A stretch of 64,000 nt of DNA from Amanita rubescens (taxonomy: Eukaryota; Basidiomycota; Agaricomycetes; Agaricales; Amanitaceae): the NCBI GenBank assembly GCA_015039365.1, contig WION01000126.1, positions 62,001 through 126,000 of the forward strand. The letters are read 5' to 3'. Position 1 is the stretch's first letter; the number at the start of each line of letters is the position of its first letter. Under the pieces are notes generated by a model. That model searched no databases. It saw only the letters and a program-made list of their open reading frames with translations, and was not told where the DNA came from. The position numbers were made by a program, and so were the translations under genes. This document shows positions 31,817-44,000 of this stretch, piece after piece.

Positions 31817-32475
31817 GAAAGTCGGGAATGGTGATGAGAGGGTGGAAGCGCGGTAGGGACGTACGATAATATGGAAATTTCATGCCGCCAGTTATAGTGC
31901 TGTTACCGAGTCGCCTTGGTAGTGGAGCTGTGAAGCTTGAAGCTTGAAGCCCGATATGCCCGACGTATTTCCCAAAAGTGGATTGTGTCAGTCAAAAGTC
32001 GCGCCAAAAGATTCGAGTCGCTTCATACTCCGCTCGGATCTATCCGCTACACCAAAACGTAAAGTAGATTGTGTCATTGAAGCGCCCGCCGTGCCAGATG
32101 CTGATAAACGAATACCAGTGAACTCACCGTTGTTGGGCGAGGGGCGATGTACCTGTAGTGAGAACTTGGAATTTCTCAGCGACTATCATGGGGATGCACC
32201 ACTGATATCGAGATGTAAAAAAACAAGAGGCCTGCAGTCACGCAATTTTCATTACTATTACCATCTTCCATGACGAATCTGGCGAAAGTGAGGACAATGC
32301 TTTACTACGAGTGTGTTCCAATTTGTTCACATATCAGTTCAAGGCACAGTTCTTAATGCGCGAGCCGTTGCGGATGTGGAGAATTAAGTCTGATTGTGGC
32401 ATTTGGAGATTCAAGTGCGAGCGCAGGTGGGATGGGTAAGTCCCATTGTTTTAATTGGTCCGGTGATGTAGATAT
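31817..32475. other. intergenic region
   Basis: No gene recognised. A triple GAAGCTT direct repeat lies near 31930-31950. The interval should contain the promoter of the protease-like gene (minus, start 31816) and the 3' end of the F-box gene at 32476. Confidence 0.4.
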
Positions 32476-34129
32476 CTAAGATTTATGAGTTACTTCCTGC
32501 CTCCGGGAAGCCGCAAGGACCGGGAGCATTCTCTCAACTTCCTTCCACTTCTGCCTGTTCACCGCACGAGACTCGCAAGCAACAGACACCTTTGTCACAT
32601 TCGGAAATATGTCCGCTATAAATGAAGCAACACGGCCCGGGTCGTCGATCGGTGAATGATCTACACTCAAATGTCGGAGTCTGCTGTCGAACCGCCCCTT
32701 TCCAGGCTGTTTATCTTCGTAATCGACGACAGTGGTCGCATCTATCGATATGAACAGAAATTCAAGTTCTGGACAATGCATCGCCAAGGTACTAGTGAGA
32801 GCGTGAAGAGTCAATCGTGGCTTCGAAAGCTTCCAGGGATGGATTACGAATGTTTTTAGGCGGGGCCAAGCCTTAGCTATGCGTATGACATCGTCATCGC
32901 CAAGGTCAAGATTGGACTTGCCATCGCAACAGAACTTGGATATATTTTGGAAGTGAAGTAGAGGGGATATTGACCGGAAACTCAGCGGGATCGGAAGATG
33001 GCTGCCAAGGATAGAAAAATTGGCGATAGTAAGACTATCGCGTGAGATGCTCTTTTGCAGATTGCTGAATAAGTCGGTCCATCGGGATTCATTGCTCGGA
33101 TGCGGGACTTTGACGTATAAATTTAAGCTCGAAAGAGGCGAGCAAGACATTCGCTTCAAGACATACAAGCAACTGTCGATGCTGCAGTCACTCATGATAA
33201 GATGTTGGAGTGCATGAAAGCCCATTACACTACTTGATAGCAGCAGTTTGGTGGTTTGACACGCAAATAAATCGAGCGTCGTCAATACAGGAAGTTGGGC
33301 AATGACATCCGTCAGAGTGGAGATGTCTATTCTCTGAAAATGGAGAGAGTTTAAAGCTGTCCATAGGCTGAACAACGTGCCGGCACTCGAAGCTTGTCCC
33401 GAGAATAAATCTGTCCAAGAGTGTGAGTCCTCCAGGCTCGACCGCCTAGCCGATAGTTCTAATGAGCGCATAGAGGGACATTGGGAGACTAAGGACCCCA
33501 ACACGGAAAATCGCATTCTATCCGATGCTATGTTACCAGTTGATATGCAAAGAGTTAGGTGTGTTATGGTTGGCGTGAGGAAGAGAAAGATATATGGGTA
33601 TATATCATCACTGCGTGTGTCCCAAGTCAGTTGTTGAAGCCGTGGCAGTAACCTCGCTCTTCCCTGTGAGGCACAAGCGAGCGATTTGAAAATGTTAGAG
33701 TCAAACTGGTAGAATCTATGTTCCCAACGCCTGGGCGACCCGAGGACTCGGACACGCGCTGCTGCAGCTTCGAAGCTCTTCCAATCGCTCGGTTGCATTG
33801 ACCTTCGAAAAGACTGGCAGATGTAAAATTGAACCAAAGGGATGAGGGAGAAAACTATCACTTACCAGTGTAACTATCTCTTGCCTTGTATCCCGCAACT
33901 CCACGTGTTCTTCATAGAGGTCCTCTGGCATGCAGAACAGCAGGGGAGAAAAATTATCCAGTTTGTACCATAATTCGTCTAGCGCCGGCTCCATGAAACT
34001 TTTGCACGTCTGGGAAAGTCGGTACAGTGAACGCTTGTCATTGCTCCCGATCTGTTCACATATAAGCTGGCGTAGTTCAAGGCATTGTAATGCGTGACTT
34101 GTCGCAGTCATGAGAGTGGTCTCGGACAT
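32476..34129 (-). CDS. F-box/LRR-like protein, array member 2
   Basis: Two exons with an intron at about 33816-33867 (GTAAGT ... CAG), again phase 0 between VTL and SFRRSM. Exon 1 from ATG 34129: ALQCLELRQLICEQIGSNDK, LSQTCKSFMEPALDELWYKL, MPEDLYEE. Exon 2: PSDWKSFEAAAARVRVL, LLPRLQQLTWDT, YPYIFLFLTPTITHL, leucine-rich stretches (LPVLTTLDLFAC; CPELEFLFISIDA) and the C-terminal FIADIFPNVTKVSV followed by WKEVERMLPVLAASR. It is an intact paralogue of members 1, 3 and 4. Confidence 0.84.
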
Positions 34130-36249
34130 GCGCACTGCAGGGAAGATGTTTGTTCTGTGCAAATAATGTCAACGCCGAGCGCCGAGTCACCCTATTTCCA
34201 CTCGGACGGAAAGCGCACGGAGACCAAAGAGTCAGTATACTAGTCAGTGCGATAGCCCGTCGCTTAATGAGGTGAAATGTTATTTGTTATTTCAGCTCAG
34301 TAGAGGTTGGATGCAAGTTGAAGAAAAGATGAAACGCAGCCTAGTGCGTATACGTACGAGGTGTTTTCATAGTAGGTAACTCGGAAGCGTAGAGCAATTG
34401 CGTAACAAACTATTATATGAAATGATGTGTCGGAGACATTGCCCCATGATAAGACCCATCAAACGATCTGTATGAGACATGGGGGTTGACAAAGTTACTA
34501 GCAAACGAGAAAGAGGTCAAGGAGCCGCAGCAAGGAAGATCAGGCTACAGGTCGTAAGGGGGCAGTCTACTCGTCATCCACATTTCATGACGTATGGCAG
34601 CGGTACGTTCTCGTGTCTAAATTCATAAGGATGTGAGAAGAAAGATATAGTTGATGGATAGCGAAACTCACTACCGCGATGTGGCTGTGTCGCTTTCTTC
34701 ACCCAATTTGCAGAAAACATGGTCGGAGTAGCGGGATTACGAGGTACTCTCGAAGTATTTCGGTTTGAAGGTATTTCTGAGCCATTCCGGTGGTGCCACA
34801 CTGGGGAACTGCCAGTGAAACTTGAGGGCGACGATGCGCAGCAGACCGGTGATTTTGTTGTCTATGATTGACCCAGGTCGTCGCCAGGCTGTGGAAGTGA
34901 TTACGACGGAGGCCAGAGTGGGACGAAAGCCGAACGTAAACGCTGCGTGTAATCTCCACCGCTTGACAACAAGGCCAGCATAGTAACGCAACGGCCCTGG
35001 GCGTTAACCTGAGACAGGGTTGCTGGAAAGTTTTGTAAGGCGTGGAAGAGAATATCAGGATCATGTCATCAGGGACAACACCAATTGGTACTTCTGAACA
35101 GTGGCAGTGTTGCGCTGAGCGATGATGCAGAAAACTTCGCCGTCTGCAGCGAACAAAGCTCCTGGTTATGAAAAGGGGAAGTAAAACTGGGGAACGTCTG
35201 AAGCATTGAGGATTCGAGCGTTTCTGGTACATACCTGCCAGTGATTAGCCCGTTGAGCCACGCCGCAACTAGCACCACACAGATGAATACGGCAGAGCGT
35301 TCTAAGCAACACACGGTTTCGCCGAGCCAATCGGGAGCCAAGCTGAGTCCAAGTTTTGAAGTCAGCTCCAATCGGCTCGATCATATTTAGCCACGAGCCA
35401 TTTATGCCCAGCTTCCTGATTCAGTGATTTAATCCGTGGCAATTCTCGTGAATGTAAGTCTGTATTTCTGAATGTTTAGTTATCAGGCTTACCCGCCAGG
35501 GAGCTGACATGATGGTGCAGAGAATCCCATGCCAATTCGCTGAGTCCAAACCCTACGTCAACAATAATGGTCGCATGCGCAGCAGCGGCACCCTCTGACA
35601 CGACAAACGTACTCTCGAGCGGTTAGTAACAGTGCCTTTTCCTACCCACTAGCATCTAGTAACTCAATCCAGAACCAATCTCAGACCACCGCAATACCTA
35701 CGCCGCAATGCGCGTCAACCCCGTAAACAATACATAGAGTCTGAATCATATTGGAGATGCATTACGCGACGGTCCAATAGCGCTCCATTAATCCACCCAA
35801 CTTTTGCGAGCTGCCCTTGGGACGATCCACGGGGATGAGGCGATGCAGTGGTTTTGTTCAATGCCCATATCGATAAGTGTGTCCGCATGGCACTTAATGG
35901 GGTGCAAAGTCCTGACATGGATCGCTCGTACTATAGCTCTGATTGGTACTATGTCCTCGTAATGGTTCAGTGGTCTGTGCAATGCGCACTGATTCAGCGG
36001 CGGGACTCCGAGTCGGCTGCTCTTCTGATCCTCCATTATCTACTTGCTGAAGTGTGATAACAGCTGTTCGGAAGTTCGAATCGCCCAGGAACATAATTCA
36101 TATAACGTAAATAAGCGTGAGTCACCGTCTCGCGAATTCAAAGAAGTTGAAGAAGGGAGCATCGATTACTTTAATAACCCAATGATTGTTTGTTAAACTA
36201 AATATGCCACTTTCGTGTTTCTCCCAAACGGTGACACAAATGACTGTGA
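34130..36249. other. region with an unidentified minus-strand gene fragment
   Basis: I recognise no family. On the minus strand from about 35400 to 34740 there are open pieces (DWLGETVCCLERSAVFICVV; ITGLLRIVALKFHWQFPSV) and an intron-like GTATGT ... CTTCAG at about 35235-35199. The splice-site neighbourhood and following Phe-Pro-Ser codons resemble a stretch at about 38530-38460 between later F-box genes, so a common fragment seems interspersed in the array. Between 35400 and 36250 nothing is convincing. Frame interruptions suggest decay. Confidence 0.3.
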
Positions 36250-37912
36250 CTATGACTCAGATCTGGACCTATGATTTGCTTCCTGCCTCCGAACTTCCAC
36301 AAATGCCGGGATCATCATGTTGACCTGATAATACCGTGACGAATAAACCCCGTCAGATGATACCCTCACATTTGGAAATATGTCCGAAATAAAGGCTGCA
36401 AAGTGAGGCAACTCGGAATCCCAGATCGGCGAATTGAACACAAGCAATTCCCGGAGTCTCATACCACAAAATCCCCTCCCAGGCTTTTCTCTGTATGTGC
36501 CAATTCTGGTGGCGTTTATCGCCATGGCAAGAATTTCTAGTTTAGGACAATGCTTTGCAAGCGGAAGGAGAGCGTGAAGAGTCAATCGCGATCGCACAGC
36601 GTGCGCAGAGTGTATTATAAAGGATTTTAGACGAGGCCAAGCCCTTGCTATGGATGCGACGTCGTTATCTTCAAGGTCAAGGATGCAGAAACGGCTATGC
36701 TTGAACTCGGATATGTTTCGAAAATGAAGTAGAGGAGATATCGTTTGAAAGGTCCAAGTAATTCGGTCCCTGTCCGCTGCTATCCACAAGGGATAATCAT
36801 GATCTACGGCAAAAGACACAGCAGCAAGGCTATCATGCGATATGCCTTCCTGTATATAGTTGAACAATTCGGCCCACCGGGATTCACTAGGCCTCGCCGC
36901 GACGCTTAAGTCTAAGCATACAAGAGGCGTGCCAGACATGCGCTTAAAGACATGTAAGGTAATGTCCATATTGCAGTGATACATGCCAAGGTGTTGGAGC
37001 ACGGGAAAGCCTGTTGTGACGCTACTTGGCGACGTTGGATCAGAAATCTGACACCAATATAACTCGAGCTTGGTTAACGCTGGAAGTGTGACAAGGACAC
37101 CAATGAGAATACCGATGTCCATGTTTTGCAGAGAGAGAGAACCTAAGGCTCTCCATAGGCTGAGCGATGCGAAGGCACTTGCAGAGGATCCGGAGAATAA
37201 ATCTCTCCAAGAGGGTACAGGGTCCTGAAGGTTTCCTGCATCCAGTCGCAGCGAGCACATAGAAGGACATTGCGAGGTCAACGATGCCAACAAAGAAAAC
37301 CGCATCCGATCGGATGCTATGTTCCCAGTTGCCACAGAAATAGTCAAATCTTTTATGGTTGGCGAGAGGAAGAGAAATATATATGGATATATATCATTGG
37401 TTGGTGTCCAAGTCAGTTTCTGGAGTCGTGGAAGCAGCCCTGTTCTTCCGGGCGCGGCACAAGCGAGCGATGGAAAGATGTTAGAATCAACCTGGTAGAC
37501 ATCACGCTGCTTTTGGGTATAGTTGAGAATGTGGACACGCGCAGCCGCTGCTTCAATGCTTTCCCAATCGCTCGCTAGCATTGACCTTTGAAAAGACTGC
37601 AGCTGATTGTGAAGATCAAAGAAGTAAAGAAAAGACGATACTCACCAGGGTATATTTCACTTGTCGTGAACGCTCTACCACTGTCACTTCTTCGCTGCAA
37701 AGGTCACTGGGCAAACAGTGCAATAACGGATAAAGGCTATCCAGTTTGTACCATAACACGTCAAGCGCCGGTTCCACAAAATTTCTGCACGTCAGGCAAA
37801 GTCGGAACAATGTACGCCTTTCATAAGTCCCGAATGTCCCGATTTCTTGACATATCAGGCGGACTATTTCGTTGGCTTGTAATGCGCGATGCGTCGCGGT
37901 TGTGGGCGGCAT
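36250..37912 (-). CDS. F-box/LRR-like protein, array member 3
   Basis: Exon 1 starts at ATG 37912 (MPPTTATHRALQANEIVRL; ICQEIG; LCLTCRNFVEPALDVLWYKL) and ends at TL|GTGAGT near 37645. Exon 2 starts SFQRSMLASDWESIEAAAAR near 37595 and runs to the stop at 36250. It contains LLPRLQKLTWTP, YPYIFLFLSPTIKDL, leucine-rich repeats (LPALTKLELYWCQ; CPKLEILAMAINA) and FISDIFPNVRV near the end. About 530 residues. The intron phase and boundary residues match members 2 and 4. Confidence 0.84.
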
Positions 37913-39087
37913 GATTATTCGGGAGGAAATGCGGGAAAAAAAGGTTTGTTCCGTGCGGATTATATGAAATCGGAGGGTCAAACAATACCCCTGATATACA
38001 GATATGCCGACATCCGCATCACTACTATTCACTTTCCGTGGGTTTTCGGCTAACTCCCTTTACCTTCCCCAAATTTCGGTTCCCTCCCGCACAGGCCCTT
38101 AAGTAATGCTTGGAGCTGAACAGATCAGTTGATAAGAGTAGGCCGCGCTACAGTAATACTGCTTACGCATAGTAGTATTCATCGAGTATTACTATTAGGC
38201 CAGGCAACGCGCAAAGAGTATTCTACTCAATGCATTAGTGACAAATTGGCATTATGTTGCATGTAATAGCGAATCGAAACTTCCCTATAATCGTCTTGAC
38301 CGAATCCATAGCATTTCAAAGGCGGGAGATTGATCCATTGCACCAACGAGTGCTTCTATGCTAATCCGCGTTACAGTCAAGTTAACATGTAGGCTGGCGA
38401 GAGCCAAGTCATGGAGAAACGTGCCAGGTCGTTAGACGCCATTTCCACACAACGAAGGAGCTTGGAAAAGCCTGAGGGATTGAGGGTTCGAATACATCCG
38501 ATACATACCTTCCACTGAGCCAGTGCGCCTGGACAACTGGATCTACCGGTGATCACATCGATGAACACGGATTAAAGAGCCGTACAGTAGCAGGCCGGAC
38601 CGAACAGGAACCCGTAGCCTGGCAACATGGCAAAAATAGCTGTCAAAGGCTCGGCTCCGAGCCGGTGGTTTTAATGCCGTGCTAATCGGAACCACATACC
38701 AGGCTTTGTCTCTGCGTATACAGTCACGCGTCTATCAGCGTACCATGTACATGTCCGTCCTTGGATGAGCGCCAAGAAGCGATAATAGTGTTGTATCCCT
38801 GTCACGGTTTCAAGCGGTCTTTGTGTTGCGCGCTGTGCCTCGGGCCTCGGGTGTTCTTTCGGTTCTCCATCGTCTGATGACTTACTCGCGGAAGAATAAT
38901 AGGAGTAATAAACGATGTTGGGGAAACCCCGACATACAAAATCCATAAATAAGAACTTTTCGAACCGACACAGTCAAAGAGACTGAAGAACGCTCTGATA
39001 ATCGATCGATTGTCTTTTTATTTTGTAACTTGTTAAGCATACTACTCTTGAAAACAGGCGATCGATGCAAACGGCTAGGATTCGGAT
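37913..39087. other. intergenic region within the F-box array
   Basis: It holds the upstream region of array member 3, including the words AAATCGGA ... CAATACCCCTGATA at 37967-37998, which recur upstream of member 4. A stretch near 38245-38300 (GCATGTAATAGCGAATCGAAACTT with small differences) recurs near 43020-43060. A fragment around 38460-38560 resembles the unidentified one at 35.2 kb. No intact gene is seen. Confidence 0.35.
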
Positions 39088-40762
39088 CTAGGACGTATGA
39101 TTTGCTTCCCGCCCCCGAACAGCCGCGAATATTGGGATCAATCTCTCAACTTCTATCCAATTTGTCCAGTGTGTCTGGTACTCCGTAGAGACTGACAGGC
39201 TTTTGAAAGTGGTAAAATCTATCCTCGCCACCTTCGGAAATATGTCCGAAATGAAGGCAGCAACACGAGGTGGATCATCAATCGGTGAATCGAAAATCAT
39301 CAATTCCCGGAGTCCAGTGCCCAACGACCCCCTCGCAGGCCTCTCTTCATAATCGTCGACATTGGTCACATCTATCTTCATGCCAAGAACTTCCAGTTCG
39401 GGACAGTACTTCACAAAGGGAAGGAAAGCGCGAAGCGTCAATTGCAACCGTGCGTGGCTTATTATGAACGATTTCAAATGAGGCCAAGCCCTGGCTATGA
39501 GTGCGACGTCTCCGTCGTCAAAATCAAGGAAGCAAAAACCCGTGTGCTTGAACTCGGATATATGTCGAAAGTGAAGGAGAGGGGATATCGTTTGAAAGTC
39601 CATTAGAACTTCCTGTTCGCCCTCATCCAGAATCGGATCGGTCACCGAAAAATGCACAATGGAAAGGCTATCGTGCGATATGACCGCGGTCATATTGTTG
39701 AATAATTCGTGCCATCGGTATTCGCTAGGCAATCCCTTGAAGCTTAGTTCCAAGTGTACGAGAGGTGTGCCATAGGACATTCGCTTCAGGACATACAAGC
39801 AACTGTCCATGTCGCAGTCCTCCATGCAAAGATGTTGGAGCACAGGAAAGCCTTGTACCCTGCTTGGCGCCAACGGCAAATCAGTGATGGTTTGACAACA
39901 GGATAACTTGAGCTTCATCAATGCCGGAAGTGTGGCGAGGACCTCTGTGAGAGTTCTGAGATCTATGTGGTCCAGACAGAGAGAGCTTAAAGTTTTCCAT
40001 AGGCCGAATGATGTGCAGGCATTTGCAGAGTATCTAGAGAATAAAATTCTCCAAGAGGTTACCTGGCCGTCAAGCCCCGGGCCCCCTCTCAGTTTCAGTG
40101 AGCGTAAAGAAGGACATTGCGAGGCCAAGGATCCCAACAGAGAAAATCGCATCCTTTCTGATGCTAGCTCCTTGCCTGACGCATCAATTTCCAGGCTAGT
40201 TATGGTTGGTGAGAGGAAGAGAGAAATATACGGATATATTTCATCATCGATCGCCGTCCAAGTCAATTTTTGGAGTCGTGGCAACAGCCCCGTTCTTCCA
40301 CGGGCAGCGCAAGCGAACGACCGAAAGATGCTACAGTCAAGCTTGTAGATCGACATCGCGAATCTACCGCCGGCGCGTGGAGTAGATGAATATTCAAGAA
40401 CACGGACACGTGCTGCTGCTACTTCAAAGCGTTTCCAATCGCTGGCGAGCATCGATCTTTGAAAAGACTACAGTTGACGACGTTAAATTCAAACAAGTAG
40501 TGCCAGGGAAACAGTTACTCACGAGGGTAACTACCCCCTTTTTTTTTACCCGTTCCACCAGGTCGTTGTCCATACAGCGCACCAACGGATCAAGGTTATC
40601 CAATTTGTACCACAATTCGTCAAGCGCTGGCTCCATAAAGCTTCTACACGTCAGGTAGAGTCGGGAAAGCGTCCACTTATCATCGGTTCCGATTTGTTTA
40701 CATATAAGTCGAAGCAATTCGGGGCATTGTAAGGTGCAACTCGTTGCAGTTGTGGGCGACAT
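39088..40762 (-). CDS. F-box/LRR-like protein, array member 4
   Basis: Exon 1 40762-40523 (MSPTTATSCTLQCPELLRL; ICKQIG; LYLTCRSFMEPALDELWYKL), intron 40522-40468 (55 nt, GTGAGT ... TGTAG), exon 2 40467-39088 beginning SFQRSMLASDWKRFEVAAAR. Exon 2 contains LLPRLQKLTWTA, YPYISLFLSPTITSL, leucine-rich repeats (LPALMKLKLSCCQ; CPELEVLGMKIDV) and the C-terminal FISDIFPKVARIDF. It is closest to member 3 in the stretches flanking the intron. A lysine run (VKKKGVV) replaces the acidic residues that other members have before the intron. Confidence 0.85.
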
Positions 40763-42008
40763 GGTTATTCAATGCGCAGTACAACGCAGGCAATGAAAAA
40801 AAAAAAAAAGATAATGGATGACTCTCCGTAAAGCATTTTAGAACTGTTTGTAAGCGTCGAGCCGACGTGCCAGCTGTTCCCATCAGCGGGACTTGAACTT
40901 TATGCCTTTCTGATTTTAGAATCTGTAAGCAGTGGCCTCGCGACCCCCTACATACAATGTTTGTTCTGGCAAATTATAAATCGGAAAAAACAATACCCTG
41001 ATAATATATTGACACATATGGTCTCGTGAGCCTATAAATACATGAAGGCCGGGATTGGCCCGCCGCATCCATGAGCACATCTATGCGCGTCAATTCGTGT
41101 TTCCGCCAAGACGACATTGTCTGTTGAGAACTTGGTCACGGAGAGACACGCTAGTCGATGGCATAACGTGGTTTGGTCGCATAGACAGGTCGTCCCATTG
41201 CGTCAACAGCTCCCATAAAGCGAAGCATTGTAGGAGCGTGTTTGCGATGGTACCTCGTCATGCCCTCCAGATCCTACCGCTGGGGATCAAATTTTTGTAA
41301 AGCATCATACGCGGCGATCTCTCGAGCTGCGCTCTTTGTTCCTCCTTGTCCATGGCCGTGCTCTATTCCTCCAACTGTGCCACAGTTAGTTTCGGTGAAC
41401 AACGGTCATGTTATCCAAGAGACTGACTTTGTACGGTGGATACCCACAAACGCCCGTTCCATTTATCGAAATAATCAATATCTCCCAAATGCTGACGGTG
41501 TCGGACAACGTTGCGGAGGTTTCGTTGGTTCGACGCTATAATATCCCAGTTAAAGTCGTGAGGCATATCGAATATCGAATGGCGTATGTCAAAGACGGTA
41601 TCGATGAAGGTAGCAATGATGTTTGGCTGACATATACTTTCCCACAGTTGAGCCTCTGCTTCCCAAATCTACGTCATACTATACCGAATACGAAACCTGA
41701 CAACATCCTATTGAAGCACCCTTTTTTTCGAATTTGTTTGCCTTCTATGGTCTGCCTCACCTTCTATCGCCAGGGCTTAGACTCTATGTCGGCTAATACT
41801 GGATCAAACTCTCGAGTTGCCAATACTACTAATCCCAACAGACAGCACGGCGAATGCTCTTACACTGGCCCTGCTACTACCTTTGAACCTGCTGCCCTGT
41901 ACCCTTGCCCCCATGGCACAAAAACAAAAACAAAAGTCAACGAACAGACAATTATGTAATTGACTATCATTAGCTTGCCACAAAACTAAAGTAAGAGGAA
42001 AAAAGTCA
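40763..42008. repeat. direct repeat copy 1 and flanks
   Basis: From about 41020 to 41565 this sequence is repeated at about 43130-43660 with roughly one difference in ten or fewer. It contains a strong TATA-like box (CCTATAAATA, 41031-41040) followed by ATG GAA-free coding-like sequence that differs in frame from copy 2. Beyond 41565 the similarity resumes in copy 2 only after an insertion. No protein family is recognised. A tRNA-like stretch near 40880-40960 was judged too weak. Confidence 0.6.
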
Positions 42009-42865
42009 TTAGGCTTTAAGAACCCGCTCCGATGTACGAAGAAGGTCAAACAAATCGACGCTGGTACAAGCCACCGCTTCAGGACCTTCATCGGCATATA
42101 CGACGTAAAAAACTTTTTCTTGATCTGCAGTGATAAACGCCGGAATACGAAAGACTTCATAGCATGCTTCATCTTCATTGAAGGACACAAAAGTCTCCCT
42201 CTGAAGCAGCCTCGGAGAATGTTGATATTGGATTATCTCCGTCTCCTCGAGCGAAACACGAGGCAGATTGATGACCTCTTCCGACTTGAAAGCTCTAGCA
42301 AGGAGGGTGGTGGGATAGTCAGATGGCGCGGGTTCAGACGAGACGTGAATGGCAACGGGAGACTGGGGGAATATATAAGGATATTGTTTGCTTAAGAAGG
42401 CGTTAATAGGCATGCATGCCACTAGACCAGAACACAGGCACGTACTCGAGCTCCACTTTGCGACGAATGAATTCCAGGTAAACGCGTTCTCCGTGTTCAG
42501 ACACCTTGCTCATCAAGAGCCGGCAGAGAAAGTAACCAGCGTGCACCACATGAAGGTGGCTACAGAAAACAGTAGATTAACACTATCACTCCGTCGAACT
42601 TATACGCGGCATACTCGAGCACAGTTCTGCAGTCCGTCTTGAGCACCTTCTCTGAATGTTCGATGTAACGGTCGAATTCGTCATGGCGTGGTATGAAGCC
42701 CATTCGGTTCAATGAGTTTGCCTTGTATTCTTGCTGTGCTTTAGTCAATGCTTCTACATCTCTGCGCAAGATGGCTGAGTGCTCTGTACAGATCCTTTCG
42801 TATCGATAGAGATCTTGGGACGCTTTGGCAATAATAGCCTGCTCTGCGGCTGTGAACATTATCAC
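42009..42865 (-). CDS. uncharacterised small protein
   Basis: Two minus-strand coding-like pieces. The 5' piece starts with ATG near 42859 (MFTAAEQAIIAKASQDLYRY; EYKANSLNRMGFIPRHDEF; VLKTDCRTVLEYAAYKFDG). The 3' piece ends at 42009 (EEVINLPRVSLEETEIIQYQ; CYEVFRIPAFITADQEKVF; YVVYADEGPEA). An intron must join them between about 42575 and 42420, but I could not fix the boundaries. Composition (acidic, aromatic, regular charge pattern) looks like a real protein. It lies exactly between two copies of a 0.53-kb direct repeat, so it may be carried by a duplicated segment. No function is proposed. Confidence 0.45.
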
Positions 42866-43129
42866 CTGTAACCTGGTTCTAGAGAGGAGCTGCTGCCAGA
42901 CAAAAAGCTGGACTCATGTGACCTCGTGACGCCCTTTCACCCTTTTTTTCCGCCATATACCGATGTGCCGACGTCTGAATCAAGCTTACTCGTAGTGCGA
43001 AGACTCATACCTAGATATTGCATGTAATGATAGCGACTCGAAACTTCCCTATTATTGACTAGACTCCTTTTATATCACTTGGCATAGCTAACTCGAGAAA
43101 GAGATCTATTTAAATACGCGTAAGTATAT

Positions 43130-44000
43130 TGACATGGTCTCGCGAGCCTATAAATACATGAAGGCCGGGATTGGCCCGCTCCATCCATGAGCACGTCTGC
43201 GCGTCAATTCGTGTTTCCGCCAAGACGAAATTGTCTGTTGAGAACTTGGTCATGGAGAGACACGCTAGTCGACGGCATAACGTGGTTTGGTCGCATAGAT
43301 GGGCCGTCCCATTGCGTCAACAGCTCCCATAAAGCGAGGTATTGTAGGAGCGTGTTTGCGATGGTGCCTCGTCATGCCCTCCTGATCCTACCGCCGGGGA
43401 TCAAATTTTTGTAAAGCATCATACGCGGCGAGCTCTCGAGCTGCACTCTTTGTTCCAGCTTGGCCATTGCCGTGCTCTGTCCCTCCAACTGTGCCACAGT
43501 TAGTTTCGGTGAACAATGGTCATGTTATCCAAAGAGACTGACTTTGTACGGTGGATACCCACGAACGTCCGTTCCATTTGTCGAAATAATCAATATTTCC
43601 CAAATGCTGACGGCGGACGACGTTGTGGAGGTTTCGTCGGTTCGACGCTGTGTCAATAATGTTTAGCATGGTCACGTATGGTCGAGTCGAATGACCTACA
43701 CTCTTGTTGGTTGCTTGAAGGAAGTGGTCTTGGAACAAACATGATGCATAACATGCTTTGAATTGCACCTTTTTGTAGCTCGATACAGCACCAACTATAC
43801 ACAGCTTACAGCATATGATAGTTGCTACCCGGATAAATATGAACAGGCTAATACGAGGCCTCCATTACTCGTGAGTTGTCAGGGGTGTAATGTCCGACAG
43901 TTGTGAGATATAATATCCCAGTTAAAGTCGTGAGGCATATCGAATATCGAATGGCGTATGTCAAGGACAATGAAGGCAGCAATGATGTTGGGCTGTGGAA
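43130..44000. repeat. direct repeat copy 2 with internal insertion
   Basis: Copy 2 of the repeat at 41020-41625, offset by about 2.1 kb. The TATA-like box is conserved (43147-43156), and the first ATG at 43187 opens a 75-codon frame (MSTSARQFVFPPRRNCLL ...). Copy 1 has a 2-nt difference that breaks this frame from its ATG. At 43650-43907 about 258 nt with no counterpart in copy 1 interrupt the similarity, between CGACGCT and ATAATATCCCAG. I found no clear terminal repeats on that insert. Confidence 0.65.

Noticed and set aside
40880..40970. tRNA-like sequence on the minus strand (TTCAAGTCCC with a TTCTAAA loop)
   Set aside because: Only the B box is tolerable; the anticodon, T and acceptor stems do not pair, and no good A box is present.
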